A stretch of 64,000 nucleotides of DNA from Budorcas taxicolor (taxonomy: Eukaryota > Chordata > Mammalia > Artiodactyla > Bovidae), in contig NC_068913.1 of NCBI RefSeq assembly GCF_023091745.1, positions 39,438,501-39,502,500 of the forward strand, in the 5' to 3' direction. The position numbers and the translations under genes are program-made. The notes beneath the pieces are model-generated. The model searched no databases and was not told the origin of the DNA. It saw only the letters and a list, made by a program, of their open reading frames with translations. Below, in pieces: positions 9,889-23,323 of the stretch. The stretch's first letter is position 1, and each line of letters opens with the position of its first letter.

Positions 9889-12800
9889 CAAAAAATAAAT
9901 TTCTGAGTAAATAAAAACTGATATTGTTATCTTTGAAGGAACTTTAATTATTTATTAGGCTTAATGCTTTCTTATTAAACATTTATGTAATTTATACTTT
10001 TCTGGCTTAATGTACCAAAAAGTAAGAAGATTAAATGAGTTGATAACTTAAAATAATGATTATCCCATTCTTTTATTAATTAACATCCTATGGTTTTCAC
10101 ATGAAAACACAAAATAAGTATTGTAATTTACTGTTCCCACTGTCTCTCATCCTTCCAGTCTCTTTCATACATTAAAAAGAGAAGCTTGATTGATTGCAAA
10201 TCCATAAACTACATGAGATCTGTTATTTACAAAAGTTAAGAGCTTAGTGTAAGTTAATATTGTCTGCTAGAAAATATTGGTTCAAGTATATAATACTTAG
10301 ACTTTTTATAATCCTGTTTAAGCTGTTATCTGGCATAAATATATTAGAGTACTTCATTAGGAACTGTGGAAAGAAAAAGGAGTTTTATGGATTTCAGTGA
10401 CCAATGTCAAGGATTTTTTTCCTTTTAATGGGAAGACCAAAACACTTCTTCCATAGTGTAAAAAGCAGGTAACAATTTTCTACCTAATATAGACGAATGA
10501 ATCAATAAGCATTAAGACTGTGTTAAGGATGTTAGAGTATTTGACTCTTAGGAGATTGAGGGGTTGAATGATTGCTGCTTAGGTAAGTAACAGTGACATT
10601 TTAGTAAACATTTTGGGATTGAATTTAAATCATTGTTCATTATTTTTATGCAAATCAGTAATACTTAAGGATTATTTTATTCCCCCTCCTTGATTTTATA
10701 ATTCATTGAAATGCAGAAAAAATTATATAGTTGGATTTAACAACTATACAAAAGAAGCTTTAGAGATTCTTGTTTTTGAGTTAAACTTTTTAAAAGAATA
10801 AGTTATAAAACTTTTTTTTTTTTACTTTTGAAAGTATTTGATTGCTTTGACATGTTTAACACCATATGAAAGTATTGTCCCTATAGACTTAAGCTGATTT
10901 TTATCTTCTTTAACTGTGATGAATAATGTTAACCAGGATCTGTTTTAAAGGTTAAAAAAAATATGGTTTCTCAGCACCTCTTCAGTGCTTACAAGTGTAA
11001 TTATTACTTATAGTATTTGGAATACAGTGCAAGAGCAAAACAACTTTAAATTTCTTCCATATTTTTAGAAGAATTGTTTTTCATTGTGTATTTATGAAGA
11101 GGGGAATTTCAATTTTTCCAGGACAATTGTATTAATTTCATACATTTGAGAAGTTGTACCTTTTAATGAAGAGCTTTATGATATCAGTATTTAAATGGTT
11201 ATAAAACAAACTGCAACACTAAAAACTAAAATACCCTGAAGAGGTGTATTTTGTACACACTGCAGAAAGGGCTATAACTTGTGTATATGTGTAAACACCT
11301 ATATGTATATATGCATTTGGGTCATAGTGATTATTAGAATTCCGTAAGTGTTTGGAAGTGTGAAGTGAGAGTTCTTGAGAAGAGGGACAATAAATCTCTC
11401 AGGAAAATCTTTGATTTTCTGTGTTGGCAAATTATATTTCAGAAGTGGTAATTTTGAAAGGAGTTTTCTTGAATCAAGCAGAGAATTATTATCTAGGATG
11501 TGTGTAGAATTTCAATAGTTTGAAAATATAAGTGGTTTTAAGTTTTCAAACGGTGCATGAGAACTCCTATTTTAAATACATCAATGGAATTTAGAAAATC
11601 TGTCATTGTTCAGATTGTTTTTTTCTTTGGCCATTTCTTTGAATGTGGAGGATCATATTTCAGCGGAGAGAAAAATATGATGTAACGAAAGCATTTGACT
11701 CATGTCCTTGTCTCCACTTGACTGTGTTAATCTGAGGGAAGTTTTTAGCTGGTCTAAGACCTTAATGCCGTCTGACCTTTAGGTAAAGTCCATTAGCTAC
11801 CCTGGCATCAAGGGAGTGAATGAAGGTTACTGGAGTTAATCTGTGTTGCTGTAGCTCCTGCTCTTTTGCCTAGAAGACTTTAGAGGGCTGGCAGAAGAGG
11901 CTGGCTGAAAAAGACACCCTGTGTTTGCAGTGTATGTGTGTGTATGTGTACACGTACTTGTGTATTCAGGAAATTATAAATTCGACGTATACGCTTTATT
12001 TGTTGGGCTGTCCCAGTGTTTATGTTACTTACTAATCTCTCCTCATTTTGAGTGGTTAGAAAATATCTCATCCTTGATCCTTGTTTCCTTGCTTGGTTTC
12101 TATGATTTCTTTGTTCTGCTTGTGATAATTTTCTTGTGATCCAATATTTTCTGCTGCACTGGCACTGTACTTGGATTCTAGTTTGAGAAAGCATATACTG
12201 AAAATACTCAGACTTTAAGCCTACAATGCAGAGAAATGGTATTCTTCAAGAAAGAATTCAACTACATATATCCATTTATTTTTCTAGTAAAGCACATATA
12301 ACACTGTATGAAGCCTCTGCTTCTCCCCCTCCCTTCTCTATGAGACAGGATGTCTTGTCCTCCTGATGCCTCTCTGCCCTCCCCTTCTTCTGGTCTGTTC
12401 TGGTGGTGAGAAGAGCTGGTCCTGGTTTTCCATGGGTTGGGAACTGTAAACAGTATCTGTCCCCTCCCCCATCCATTCATCAAACACACCTGTCTCTAAG
12501 GTTGTTTCCTCTGTGTCCTACTCAGCATCTCCCACAGCACCCGAAGAGTGCCAAGGCTGCCTTCAGGGCTCTGGGGTGTTGCCAGGCTTCAGCCTAAGCC
12601 TTATGGCTTAACTGTTTTGTGCCCAGTGTGTACACATAATACTATCATCCATTAACCTCTGATAGTAAGGAATGGTTTTTTAGGCTTTAATTTCTGCTGA
12701 ATCAAGAAATATTTTGTCTTTGAAGGAGTTTTATGAGGCAGCAAGGCTTTCTGAAAGAGCTAGTCTTATAGAATTTGGAAGCATGTTGAGAAAAACAGTG

Positions 12801-14341
12801 TAAATTGGCAATACATTTACCTAGTGAATTTTAATTATTCCAGGTCAGTTTAAGTGCAGAAAGAAGTCTACTCATAGTGGGAATTTTATTGTTTATGTTG
12901 CTCTTTTGTAAAGGAAATTCTTACTATGAAAATACAACTTAAATTTGTCTCCACATGCCTCAAGGAGTCCTAGAGCCATATTTTGCTTCCTTAGTAAGAT
13001 AATTATGCATGGCTTGAATGATGTTGAAATAGCCAGCATATATTTGTCACCAGGCAACAAATGGGCCTTTTGAGCTGATTAAGATCTAGTAGTGTACCTG
13101 AGTTCCCTTCAGATCTTTACTCTGTAGCCAAGGTGACTTCTGTGTTCTCTCTCAGACCCTCTCTTGGACCCTTCTCTCTCAGAGGGTCTGGTGGGGGTGT
13201 GCTTCACTTCTTAGTTTAGTAAACAGGTAATATCGTGGTTTAACTTTAAACACCATTGCTTAAAGTTTAAAAAATATGTCTATTACTAAAATATTACGAT
13301 TTTATAGTAATATCTATTACTAAAATATATACACATATACACATACATACATATATGAGCAAAAAAACTAAAAGAATGATCAGAACTCAATAAGGAGAAA
13401 ATAACTCTACCAATAATCAGTTTTTAAAGAATTCCACGACAGAGATAAATACACATTCTGTGTAAAAATTTCTGGCATCCCAAGAAAAGAGGGACATCTG
13501 TTTGTACTTTCTGACTGACATAAGAGAACTGATAAGTTTGTAGAAATAAAATTTTTGCTTAATAATCTTTATAAGAAATTTGATATTACCTATTTATTAA
13601 GTGATATCTAGTTGAAGAAAAATCCAAAAATGGGTTTAAAATAGAGATGTTTCGTTTAAAGAAATTGAAACAAAAAAGTAGATTCTTCATTAGTCTTTTT
13701 ATCTATGCATTTTTAAGTATTTAGCATTCTGCTCTTTGTGGTAGTTCTATTAAGATATTCCATTTTTAATGTGATTAAACACTTCTTAAATATTACATAA
13801 AATGATTACATATTATTCAGTTCTATGATTCTTTGGTTGTATGTTTTTTTCATACACATTATCCTGGTTTTAAGGACTTAATACCTTAGGTTTTTCATTT
13901 TTTATTATGAAAAATAATAAACAAGTATTTATTTTAGGTTGTTTTCATTTTTTATTATAAAGTGAATGTTTTGGTGTATAAATATTTGCATTTTAACTGT
14001 TTTTCAGAGAAAGCTTAGTGGTACTGAGGTTACTAAATCAAAGAATAAGAACCCTGAAGTTATCAAACTTTTTTTGAAGATATGATAGCAGTTGACATTA
14101 CCACTAGCATCTATGATGCCTTTCTTAATGCAGCCTCTCCAAATTTCAATACTATCATTTATAATAAAATTGGTTAATTTGGAGTTTAAAAATGCTATCA
14201 TATGATTCCTTTGATTTGTATCTCTTGGATTACCAGAACTTTTATTTAGATATTAAATGTATATAGATGGTTCTAATTACAATTCAGACATAACATTGTT
14301 CAGACATTGTAGGAAAAAGTAAACTGGTATTTGACTAAGTC
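9889..14341 (+). other. Intron stretch without recognised features
   Basis: AT-rich unique-looking sequence. 12290-12600 is locally GC-richer but shows no conserved frame. 13260-13350 contains tctattactaaaatat twice next to a TA/CA run. No exon, SINE or LINE is recognised. Confidence 0.6.
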
Positions 14342-14351
14342 TATGTGACAC

Positions 14352-14552
14352 CCTTCCCAGGTGGCACAGTGGTAAAGAATCCTCCTGCCAATGCAGTTCG
14401 ATCCCTTGGTTGGGAAGATCCCCTGGAGAAGGAAATGGCAACCCACTCTAGTATTCTTGCCTATAAGGATTTTCATGGACACAGGAGCCTGGCAGGCTAC
14501 AGTCCATGGATCACAAAGAGTCGGATATAACTTAGTGACTAAACAACAACAA
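14352..14552 (+). mobile_element. Bov-tA SINE, diverged
   Basis: A Bov-tA head with a deletion after 'cctgccaatgcag', then a BovA body ending in gtgactaaacaacaacaa. The flanks share tatgtgacac / tatgtgaaac (14342-14351, 14553-14562), a 10-bp target duplication with one mismatch. Confidence 0.88.
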
Positions 14553-14559
14553 TATGTGA

Positions 14560-14720
14560 AACACATTGTATCAGGCATTTTTTCACAACAACCCTGTAGA
14601 GTAGATTTTAGAGCTGCTTTAGAGATCAGGAGAATGAGAATCAGAGAGGTAGTTACCAAGCCACAGAGGTATCATTCAGAGGCTGAAACAATGCTTGATT
14701 CCCTAGACCATGTTTAAGTA
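14560..14720 (+). mobile_element. MIR SINE fragment
   Basis: The MIR core order is visible: tcacaacaaccctgtagagta, then gagaatcagagaggtagt and accaagccacagag. This is an old mammalian SINE directly after the Bov-tA insertion. Confidence 0.75.
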
Positions 14721-15217
14721 ACATGGAGAGGGAGATGGTGGTTCTTTAGACAACCTCATCGAGCAGCCTGCCAGGCTCTTCTGTCCCTGGAGAACTGGAT
14801 AACAAATGTCATTTCTTCTGTGCTTGTGTTGTGTCAGTTGGTAATTACTAAGACTTTGATATCAACAAATTTGCTAAAATGTGCATCAAATCAGGTAACA
14901 TTTGGGGCCCACAGAATAATGGTAGTTGTGTTATGTGGCTGAATTTAGAAGCATATGCAGATTGAGAACTTCAGAAGCCTGCTTTCATGTATAGCGCACG
15001 TGAGGTCAGAAAACATAGTTGCTCCAACTGTAAGAAATACTGTCAATATGATATTCACGTCAATGCATGCAAAGACTTTACTCCATGAAAATAATGTAAG
15101 TGTTCCATTGGTGATAGTGGTGGTGGTTAATCTTTGCTTCTACCAACATTTTTGTATAGCCTCCTTTGTTACATTCCCAGGAGTGGGATTGCCGGAGCAT
15201 GGGTTTTATATATCTAT

Positions 15218-15338
15218 GCGTGTGTTAGTCAGTTAATTGTGTCCGACTCTTTGTGACCCCATGGACTATAGCCCTCCAGGCTCCTCTGTCCATGGAATTC
15301 TCCAGGCAAGACTACTGGAGTGGATTGCCATTGCTATG
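15218..15338 (-). mobile_element. BovA monomer fragment, antisense
   Basis: The run from gttagtcagttaattgtgtc to ggagtggattgccattg is the antisense BovA body. The tRNA-like part is absent. Confidence 0.85.
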
Positions 15339-15339
15339 T

Positions 15340-16974
15340 ATATATATATCTTAAACTGGTTCTCCACCATAGTTTCATCCATTTTTAGTTTGATTAACTT
15401 TGCATATGTGCTACTGTTCTAAAAATCCATTGCCTGATAAGATAGTCACTGGAAAAACATGGCTATTGAGCACCATGGGTCAATTTAAGATTAATGAAAG
15501 TGCAAAAACCACATTAGATTTTACAACTTCGGTATGGAAACTGTATATCTCACTGATAATTTTAATTTGGTTACTATTGTGTAAGACTTATCCTTAAATA
15601 TTGCTGTTATGACTGCCTTTTCACCTGTCACTTTGCAGTTGCGTATGCGTGCACTACAGTATACTTCTGTGTAGGATATATGTTTTTCTCTTTATATAAG
15701 AAAAACACTATTACTATATTTATTGCTTCCAGAGCTTATTTTCTCTTCCAGAGCTTAATTTCCTTATATTATACAACATATCTGGTTCTCTTTCTGCGCT
15801 CTACTAAGCAAACAGTTCTTGGAGCTCTCATTATCAGGAGATAAACTACTGATATCTAGCCTGGCCCAGTCCAGCCTGATGATCACTGCTAATCATCAGT
15901 ATGAGATATCGGCACTATTGATAAGTGTACCGTGGTCCTACCAACTTTTAGGTCAAAATATCTTTTCTACTGACTCTTCTGGTTTCCTCTATTCTATTTT
16001 TCCAAATATTTCCTCTATTCTTTTTTTTCCCCCAGAACCCCTCGACCTGTTTATATTCTTCCTGTAGCTTTGGGTGAAAAATCATACATTTTGAGGTCAG
16101 TTGCTTCTAGAAGTCTCAGCAATACCTTATGTTAGAATTTGAATGTGTTGTCTGCTTTTTCTTCCTTCCATTTCTTCATGGCCATTCATTTTCTTTTAAA
16201 ACTCTATTCCAATAATTTGTATTATAAAAGCATTATTCCTTATAACAATCCACAGAGTACTAAAGTATCTGAAGAAGCGAAAAGCTTCCTCTTCCCCTTG
16301 TACATCATGTTAATGCTTTAGTATCTCTTTAGCCTTTATTTTATTTTATTTTTTTGCTTTTTGTTTATTTGTATAATGGTTATACAAACAGTGAAATGTA
16401 GACAGATTTTAGATCTTTGAAAAAAGCTTTATGAGCTTGTGTTTTCAGAAATAATGTATTTATTTTGAAATAAACATGTGTTCTTACTATTCTTATTTTC
16501 ATTGAGTTTCTTTTTCACAAAATTTTGTACATTTGACATTCTTTCAAGTGAACTCTCATTGACTTGCCTAATTCTACTTATGAGGGAAATAACTCTGCAG
16601 AATCTCAATATAGATGCACATTCTCCTCATGAAAACTGAGAAATTGAAGATGTTTTGAGTTTCTGTTAATGTGCAAACAAGGCTACAGTAAAACATCTAC
16701 ACATACATTTTCCTGTTATATCTTGATATATTAGATAAATTCCTTGAAACGGGTGGGCAAAGACAAGAGATGTTTAACAGAGTTTCCATATTACCTTGTT
16801 TAAAACAGTAATCATAGTCCTGCCAGCAAACTGTTAGTGTCTCTAGTTTCCGCACTGACTAGTAGTCCATAATCATTGGTTTCAAGAGTCAGAAACTAAG
16901 CAGTATAGTTGTATAATATTAAATTTTGAGACTAAACATTATATATGTGAACATCATGAGCTTATCAACTACTT
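15340..16974 (+). other. Intron stretch without recognised features
   Basis: AT-rich sequence with small chance frames. No repeat family or exon is recognised. Confidence 0.55.
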
Positions 16975-17480
16975 GTATTTTTCCTTTTTGAAGTTGCCCA
17001 TTTATACACATTGCTCATATTTTCATGTATCTGTCTGTGTATTTCTTAAAATATTTTAAATTATTGAATTCTTTGTCATCTTATCTTAAAATGATTTTCC
17101 ATGTTGATCACTTGGTTTTTTTATGCAAAAAAACTTTATGAAATTTTCTTCTGTACATGAAATTTTTTTAAAAAAATTTTTATGCAATCAAATCTTTTAA
17201 TTTTCCCTTGATTGCTTATTTTGCTAAAGAAGGCCTTTTTACATTTTTATTATAAAAATAGCCTTCTACATTTATTCCTAAACATCTGTAGTTTTATTTT
17301 TTTACTTCTAATCACATATTTATCTGTAATTCATATTTTTTGATACCGTATGAGGTGAAGTGCCTAACTTTATATGTTCAAAATGTATAGCCACTTGCCT
17401 CTGTGTTATTTGTTAAGCAGCAATTCATCATTTTCACTCTGGTTTTTAGTGTCATGTTTCACGTAATAAATTTCCATTAA
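16975..17480 (-). mobile_element. Old L1 ORF2-3' region fragment, antisense
   Basis: The order of diverged phrases follows the antisense C-terminal ORF2 region of mammalian L1s: 'cttttaattttcccttg', 'ttttgctaaagaaggcc', 'gtaattcatattttttgata' and 'gtatgaggtgaagtgcc'. It is heavily mutated with no frame left. The edges are uncertain. Confidence 0.55.
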
Positions 17481-18183
17481 GACACAGTTTGCTTTTCTAG
17501 ATTCTTTTATTTGTACTGTTAGTTATATATCTAATTTAGAATATTAGTGCTTTATTATTTTTATTAGTATAGTTTTAATATTTAAAAATATTAAATATGC
17601 ACAAAAACCTTAGCAAGAGTCTAATAATATGGCATTGTCCTGGCCAGGATTTGACTTTACTACTTACAAACTACTACTAGTCTACTTATAAGCTAATAAA
17701 CTAACTTGTTACAGTTTCATAGGTGCCAGTAGTAGACATGACACTCCTAGGTCAGAGACAAAGAATGTTAATACTCATACCACAGGAGGCAGCATGAATG
17801 TCAGCATATTTGCATCAATTCTGCTTGTCCCCCACTCTTGAGGGATCACATGAGATATGGTCCTAGATTGACGTTACACAGGCAGGTGTGAATCACAGGT
17901 GAGGAGCACTGAGCTTGTGGAATCCACCTCTTTTATTACAAGGAGTAGGCCAGTTTGCTCTTTGTCCTGTGGAGTTATTACCTCATCCCTAAGGTTGCCT
18001 GTTGCACACAGAAGTTGGAGAATGGCCAGGGTGAAGAGCAGCCAGGGTCTTGTATTGTTGGCAAAGCCTTTAACGGATGAAGTTGCAAGAGAGTCCCATT
18101 GAGGACTGTCTTTCCCAAAGGGATTAATAAACCAGTGGTTTTAAAGCTTAAAATATTGTGAATTCCTCCTTCAAATAACATCA

Positions 18184-18737
18184 AGCCTTGGAAGGAAAGT
18201 TATGACCAACCTAGATAGCATATTGAAAAGCAGAGACATTCCTTTGCCGACTAAGGTCCGTCTAGTCAAGGCTATGGTTTTTCCTGTAGTCATGTATGGA
18301 GGTGAGAGTTGGACTGTGAAGAAGGCTGAGCGCTGAAGAATTGACGCTTTTGAACTGTGGTGTTGGAGAAGACTCTTGAGAGTCCCTTGGACTGCAAGGA
18401 GATTCAACCAGTCCATTCTGAAGGAGATCAGCCCTGGGATTTCTTTGGAGGGAATGATGCTAAAGCTGAAACTCCAGTACTTTGTGAAGAGTTGAAACTC
18501 CAAACTCATGCGAAGAGTTGACTCATTGGAAAAGACTCTGATGCTAGGAGGGATTGGGGGCAGGAGGAGAAGGGCACGACAGAGGATGAGATGGCTGGAT
18601 GGCATCACTGACTCGATGGACGTGAGTCTGAGTGAACTCCGGGAGTTGGTGATGGACAGGGAGGCCTGGTGTGCTGCGATTCATGGGGTCGCAAAGAGTC
18701 GGATGCGACTGAGCGACTGAACTGAACTGAACTGAGA
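18184..18737 (+). mobile_element. BovB LINE, 5'-truncated 3' end, young type
   Basis: It starts in the C-terminal part of the RT-containing ORF (ccttggaaggaaagttatga) and runs to the tail tgaactgaactgaactga. It has the 'gggattgggggcaggagg' and 'ctgggatttctttgga' variants also seen at 43818 and 50546. A local 20-30 bp duplication (tgaaactcca repeated) sits at 18465-18505. Confidence 0.92.
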
Positions 18738-19216
18738 TTACCATTTAAGCATGTCACAATAATTAAATTAATGCATTTCACCCAGTTTATCTCACTATTC
18801 CATAACTTATTAAATAGAATAATTTTTTTTCAACGTACCACACATTGTCACTGCTTTCATCAGCTCAGAATACCATCACAGGCAGTTTTATTTTGCATCT
18901 GCTAAAAACAGAACCTTTCTACCTGAGCCACAGTTCTGAAGCAAAGCTAATTAAAGCACTCAGTAAACAATATACCTTTTCATTGAATAAATGGTATGCA
19001 GGAATGTCTGTCAATTTCTTTTGCTATTTACTCAGCTTTCTTGAAACTGTGGACTTCTGACATCTATGAAATGTCACGTATTTATTCTTACATTCTTGCT
19101 TAATTCATCGACATACTGCAATACATGAGTAACCAGTGGAAAAGTAACTACTCTCCACTTTAAAAAGAAAAACTCATATTCATACAGAAGTATTATGTAA
19201 ATATTATCTAAATATA

Positions 19217-19487
19217 TGCTGCTGCTAAGTCACTTCAGTCGTGTCCGACTCTGTGTGACCCCATAAATGGCAGCCCACCAGACTCCCCCGTCCCGGGGAT
19301 TCTCCAGGCAAGAACACTGGAGTGGGTTGCCATTTCCTTCTCCAATGCATGAAAGTGAAAAGTGAAAGTGAAGTCGCTCAGTCATGTCTGACTGTTCGCG
19401 ACCCCATGGACTGCAGCCCACCAGGCTCCCCCGTCCATGGGATTTTCCAGGCAAGAGTACTGGAGTGGGGTGCCATTGCCTTCTCTT
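19217..19487 (-). mobile_element. BovA2 SINE (dimer), antisense
   Basis: It begins with the reversed (AGC)n tail, tgctgctgctaagtc. Two BovA monomers follow, joined by the linker gaaagtgaaaagtgaaagtg. No clear target duplication was found. Confidence 0.92.
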
Positions 19488-21129
19488 AATAATAGACTTA
19501 AAGTCTTAAATTTTAAGTGAAGTGTCAGCTGAGCCTTAAGATTGAAGGTTTTGTGACTTTCATAAAAAGAATCATCCTCTATTTAAAAGCCTCGCTCATT
19601 TATGGTGTTCTAGATGACCTAGTGTCAGTGTTCTCAGGACACTGTAATATAATGTAAAGATGTAAACTACATGTCACACCTGACACATTCCAATAATACG
19701 CCTGTTTGAATAATCTTCGATGAGTTTTTATTCTTTTTCAAAAATGCATTTTATGTGAGTCCCATAAGATGCTACACTAAAAATATATCCCTCAAGAAAA
19801 TTTGTAAATGCTTCCTATTTAGTCTCTTTTAAAGATATGAATTTCATATATTCCTTCTATGACAAGCCTTTTTTAATAAAGAACCTTGTTAAACCAAGTT
19901 TAAAAAAAATTACCACATAGTCTTTTTACTTATTGGGCAGAATTAGTATTCTGAATGACACACATTGCTCAAGAAATAGTATTTTAAATAGATTTTAAAT
20001 TAATACCTTCATTTTCATATTCCTAGAATTCTTTATTTTGCTTCATAAATGACACTGTGTAGGGAAATTTTCCAAGGTGTGTGACACTCCCTTCACATTC
20101 AACATGCCCCATTTTGGAGTCATCAGTTTTTACCCCGTGTTCTTCTTCATGTGTTCCCTGTCAGACTGAAAGGCATCACAAACCCAGAGAGTCATTTCAG
20201 ACTTTTCCTTGTCTATCACTCCCCTAGAATGGTAGCTTTCACCTATTGTCAGTTTTATTAATACTTGCTGGAAGGATCACTGTTCTCTTATCTTCTTCTT
20301 AGCCTCACCATGAGAGGCTTGTTTGAGCTCTTGTTTGTCATCTCTGCTAAATGCAATAGGCCCTAAATATTTTTTTGGGGGGAAACTCAGTGTTTTTGAA
20401 TTTCATTCTTCTACAATTTTCTGTGTTTGTACAGTTTCCTTTTTTTACCATGTTCTGCTGAATCCCTTAGACTTCTCTCATGTAAGACTAAATGCCACAA
20501 ACTGTATATACAAGTGTATACTTGGAATCCTCTTTGTGCCTCAGTACTATGCATACGCCCTTCACATGTGCCCCAGTGTTCTCCACTTTCCCACATCTTT
20601 ATCACCTATCTGTTCTTTGAGAGTCATCTCAGATACCTTTTCCTCTTGATTCCTGCTTCCTGTTACAATACTCCAATCAGCCCTCTTAAATATTTTGCAG
20701 TGGTCTGTTCCTGTCATCCCATAGGATTGTGACACCTGGAGCACCATCAGTGCTATCAAAATACCATGAGGTGGTAGATAATCAATACATATTTGTTCAG
20801 TGAAGGAAACACAGGATTTAGGGAAAGGACACACAGAGTAAAAGGCATGCTTTGTGTTAATAGCATGATAATTATAGTTAAAAATAGTGTGAAACTTTGC
20901 TATTTAGTTCTATATTGGCTGCAAGTATTTTTCAAGCTCTTTAAAAATCTTACATACTAATATATATATATATATATATATATATCTTTGCATATGTTCT
21001 TAAAGTACAGAAATATTAGAAGATGAGCTTTTTCTGCATGAAAAATAATAAATTTCTATCCTAAAATTATTTATTTAAATAGTGACATTAACCTAGACCA
21101 CTCTATTTAATATTGTAACCTGCCTCCCA
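19488..21129 (+). other. Intron stretch, mostly unassigned
   Basis: No exon seen. 20720-20800 (cacctggagcaccatcagt ... caatacatatttgttcagtg) has the look of an L2 3' end but is too diverged to be sure. The remainder is unassigned apart from the TA run. Confidence 0.45.
20959..20985. repeat. (TA)n microsatellite
   Basis: An uninterrupted TA run. Confidence 0.97.
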
Positions 21130-21362
21130 CCTCCCATAATGCAAAAATTCCTTGCCCTACTCTCTTTTTCATCTGTCCACAGCGCTTCCTACCATGTTAC
21201 ATAATAGTTCATTAACTAATTTATTATGTTTTAAAAAAATTATCTCTTTTCCTTACTAAGTACAAGTTCTGTGAGTGCCAGGCCTTTGGCATACTGTATA
21301 CTCACAAATCCAGGTGATTGGCAAATAGTAGACTCTCATTAAATCTTTATACAATGAATGTG
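21130..21362 (+). mobile_element. L2 LINE 3' end fragment
   Basis: The phrases 'caagttctgtgagtgccagg' and 'ggcaaatagtagactctcatt' followed by tttatacaatgaatg fit the conserved 3' end of L2 elements. It ends where the BovB copy starts. Confidence 0.6.
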
Positions 21363-21363
21363 T

Positions 21364-22505
21364 TCAGTTCAGTCACTCAGTCATGTCCAACCCTTTGCGA
21401 CCCCATGAATTGCAGCATGCCAGGCCTTCCTTTCCATCACCAACTCCCGGAGTGAACTCAAACTCATGTCCATTGAGTCGGTGATGCCATCCAACCATCT
21501 CATCCTCTGTCGTGCCCTTCTCCTCCTGCCCTCAACTGCTCCAGCATCAGAGTCTTTTCCAATGAGTCAGTTCTTCTCATGAGGTGGCCAAAGTATTGGA
21601 GTTTCAGCTTGAACACACAGGACTGATCTTTAGAATGAACTGGTTGAATCTCCTTGCAGTCCAAGGGACTCTCAAGAGTCTTCTCCAACACCACAGTTCA
21701 AAAGCATCAATTCTTCGGCACTCAGCTTTTCTTCACAGTCCAACTCTCACATCCATACATGACCACTGGAAAAACCATAGCCTTGACTAGACGGACCTTT
21801 GTTGGCAAAGTAATGTCTCTGCTTTTGAATATGCTATCTAGGTTGGTCGTAACTTTTCTTCCAATGAGGAAGCATCTTTTAATTTCATGGCTGCAATCAC
21901 CATCTGCAGTGATTTTGGAGCCCCAAAAAATAAAGTGACACTGTTTCCACTGTTTCCCCATCTATTTGCCAGGAAGTGATGGGACCAGATGCCATGATCT
22001 TCGTTTTCTGAATGTTGAGCTTTAAGCCAACCTTTTCTCTCTCCTCTTTCACTTTCATCAAGATGCTCTTTAGCTCCTCTTCACTTTCTGCCATAAGGGT
22101 GGTGTCGTCTGCATATCTGAGGTTATTGATATTTCTCCTGGCAATCTTGATTCCAGCTTGTGCTCCTTCCAGCCTGCATATAAGTTAAATAAGCAGGGTG
22201 ACAACATACAGCCTTGACTTAGTCCTTTTCCTATTTGGAACCAGTCTGTTGTTTCATGTCCAGTTCTAACTGTTGCTTCTGGACCTGCATATAGGTTTCT
22301 CAAGAGGCAGGTCAGGTGGTCTGGTATTCCCATCTCTTTCAGAATTTTCCACAGTTTATTGTGATCCACACAGTCAAAGGCTTTGGCATAGTCAATAAAG
22401 CAGAAATAGATGTTTTTCTGGAACTCTCTTGCTTTTTCGATGATCCAGCGGATGTTGGCAATTGATCTCTAGTTCCTCTGCCTTTTCTAAAACCAGCTTG
22501 AACAG
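21364..22505 (-). mobile_element. BovB LINE, 5'-truncated, antisense, about 1.1 kb
   Basis: The copy covers the RT palm to the 3' tail, read on the minus strand. Its 3' end carries a unique small rearrangement (gcttgaacacacaggactgatc). It is truncated within the RT domain near 22505, where similarity stops at ccagcttgaaca. Confidence 0.92.
22070..22369 (-). pseudogene. BovB reverse transcriptase remnant
   Basis: A 99-codon piece of the RT domain. It begins just after the motif-A region (DHNKLWKILKEMGIPDHL) and continues through GKGLSQGCMLSPCLFNLYAG, the motif-B region. The frame is then lost before the YADD box. The reading continues in other frames on the same strand (for example 21897-22094, NIQKTKIMASGPITSW), so several indels have accumulated. 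It is not functional. Confidence 0.85.
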
Positions 22506-22854
22506 CCCTATATATATGATTACTTCAGACACAGTATCTGATACAATATCCAATACTTGGATATTGGTTCACAATGCTGAGATCTAGTCAACCTCCTATC
22601 TGGTTAGCTGCAACTATTTTTAATGACTTTCTTACCTCATGTTTTCCCACTATGCCTCATTTGAAAAGGCAAAAAGAAGACAGATATACCACATATTTGG
22701 AAAACTTTCTGCACATAAAATTTTATTTTAAAATTAAGTTCATGAGGGATAGTATATCTTCTGTTATGGTGAAGATAAGTGAATAAAAGTGAGCTTCACA
22801 GAAAAGATGATGAATTTGGTGATCCATAGAGAGGCAGCTTAGCAGGGTGTCAAG

Positions 22855-23034
22855 ATGGCACTTATGCCACTTCCTAGTGACTTGGTTTCCTCACCTCTAA
22901 AATGGTAATGATGATGACAGGACCTACCTCATGGGGCTGTTGTGAAGATTAGAAGAGTGGATGTCTGTTAATCTCTAGGAACAGTTCGTGATGCTGTACT
23001 TGGTAAAGCTCAATAAGTAATAGTTTTCTTCCCA
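22855..23034 (-). mobile_element. MIR SINE, antisense
   Basis: tttcctcacctctaaaatgg, cctacctcatggggctgttg and aagctcaataagtaat are in the order of an antisense MIR. The BovA2 copy at 23046 landed at its edge. Confidence 0.8.
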
Positions 23035-23045
23035 TAGTTAGAAGG

Positions 23046-23312
23046 TGGAGAAGGCAATGGCATCCCACTCCAGTACTTTTGCCTGGAAAATCCCATGGAC
23101 GAAGGAGCCTGGTAGGCTGTAGTCCATGGGATCGCTAGAGTCAGACACGACTGAGTGACTTCACTTTCACTTTTCACTTTCATGCACTGGAGAAGGAAAT
23201 GGCAACCCACTCCAGTGTTCTTGCCTGGAGAATCCCAGGGATGGCGGAGCCTGGTGGGCTGCCGTCTGTGGGGTCACACAGAGTCGGACACAACTGAAGC
23301 GACTTAGCAGCG
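23046..23312 (+). mobile_element. BovA2 SINE (dimer)
   Basis: Two BovA monomers are joined by cactttcacttttcactttc and end in gaagcgacttagcagcg. An exact 11-bp target duplication, tagttagaagg, flanks it (23035-23045 and 23313-23323). Confidence 0.95.
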
Positions 23313-23323
23313 TAGTTAGAAGG

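Noticed and set aside
12262..12597. Overlapping frames in a GC-richer patch, as a possible exon
   Set aside because: No similarity to piccolo, no matched splice pair, and the frames on both strands are equally long, as expected by chance.
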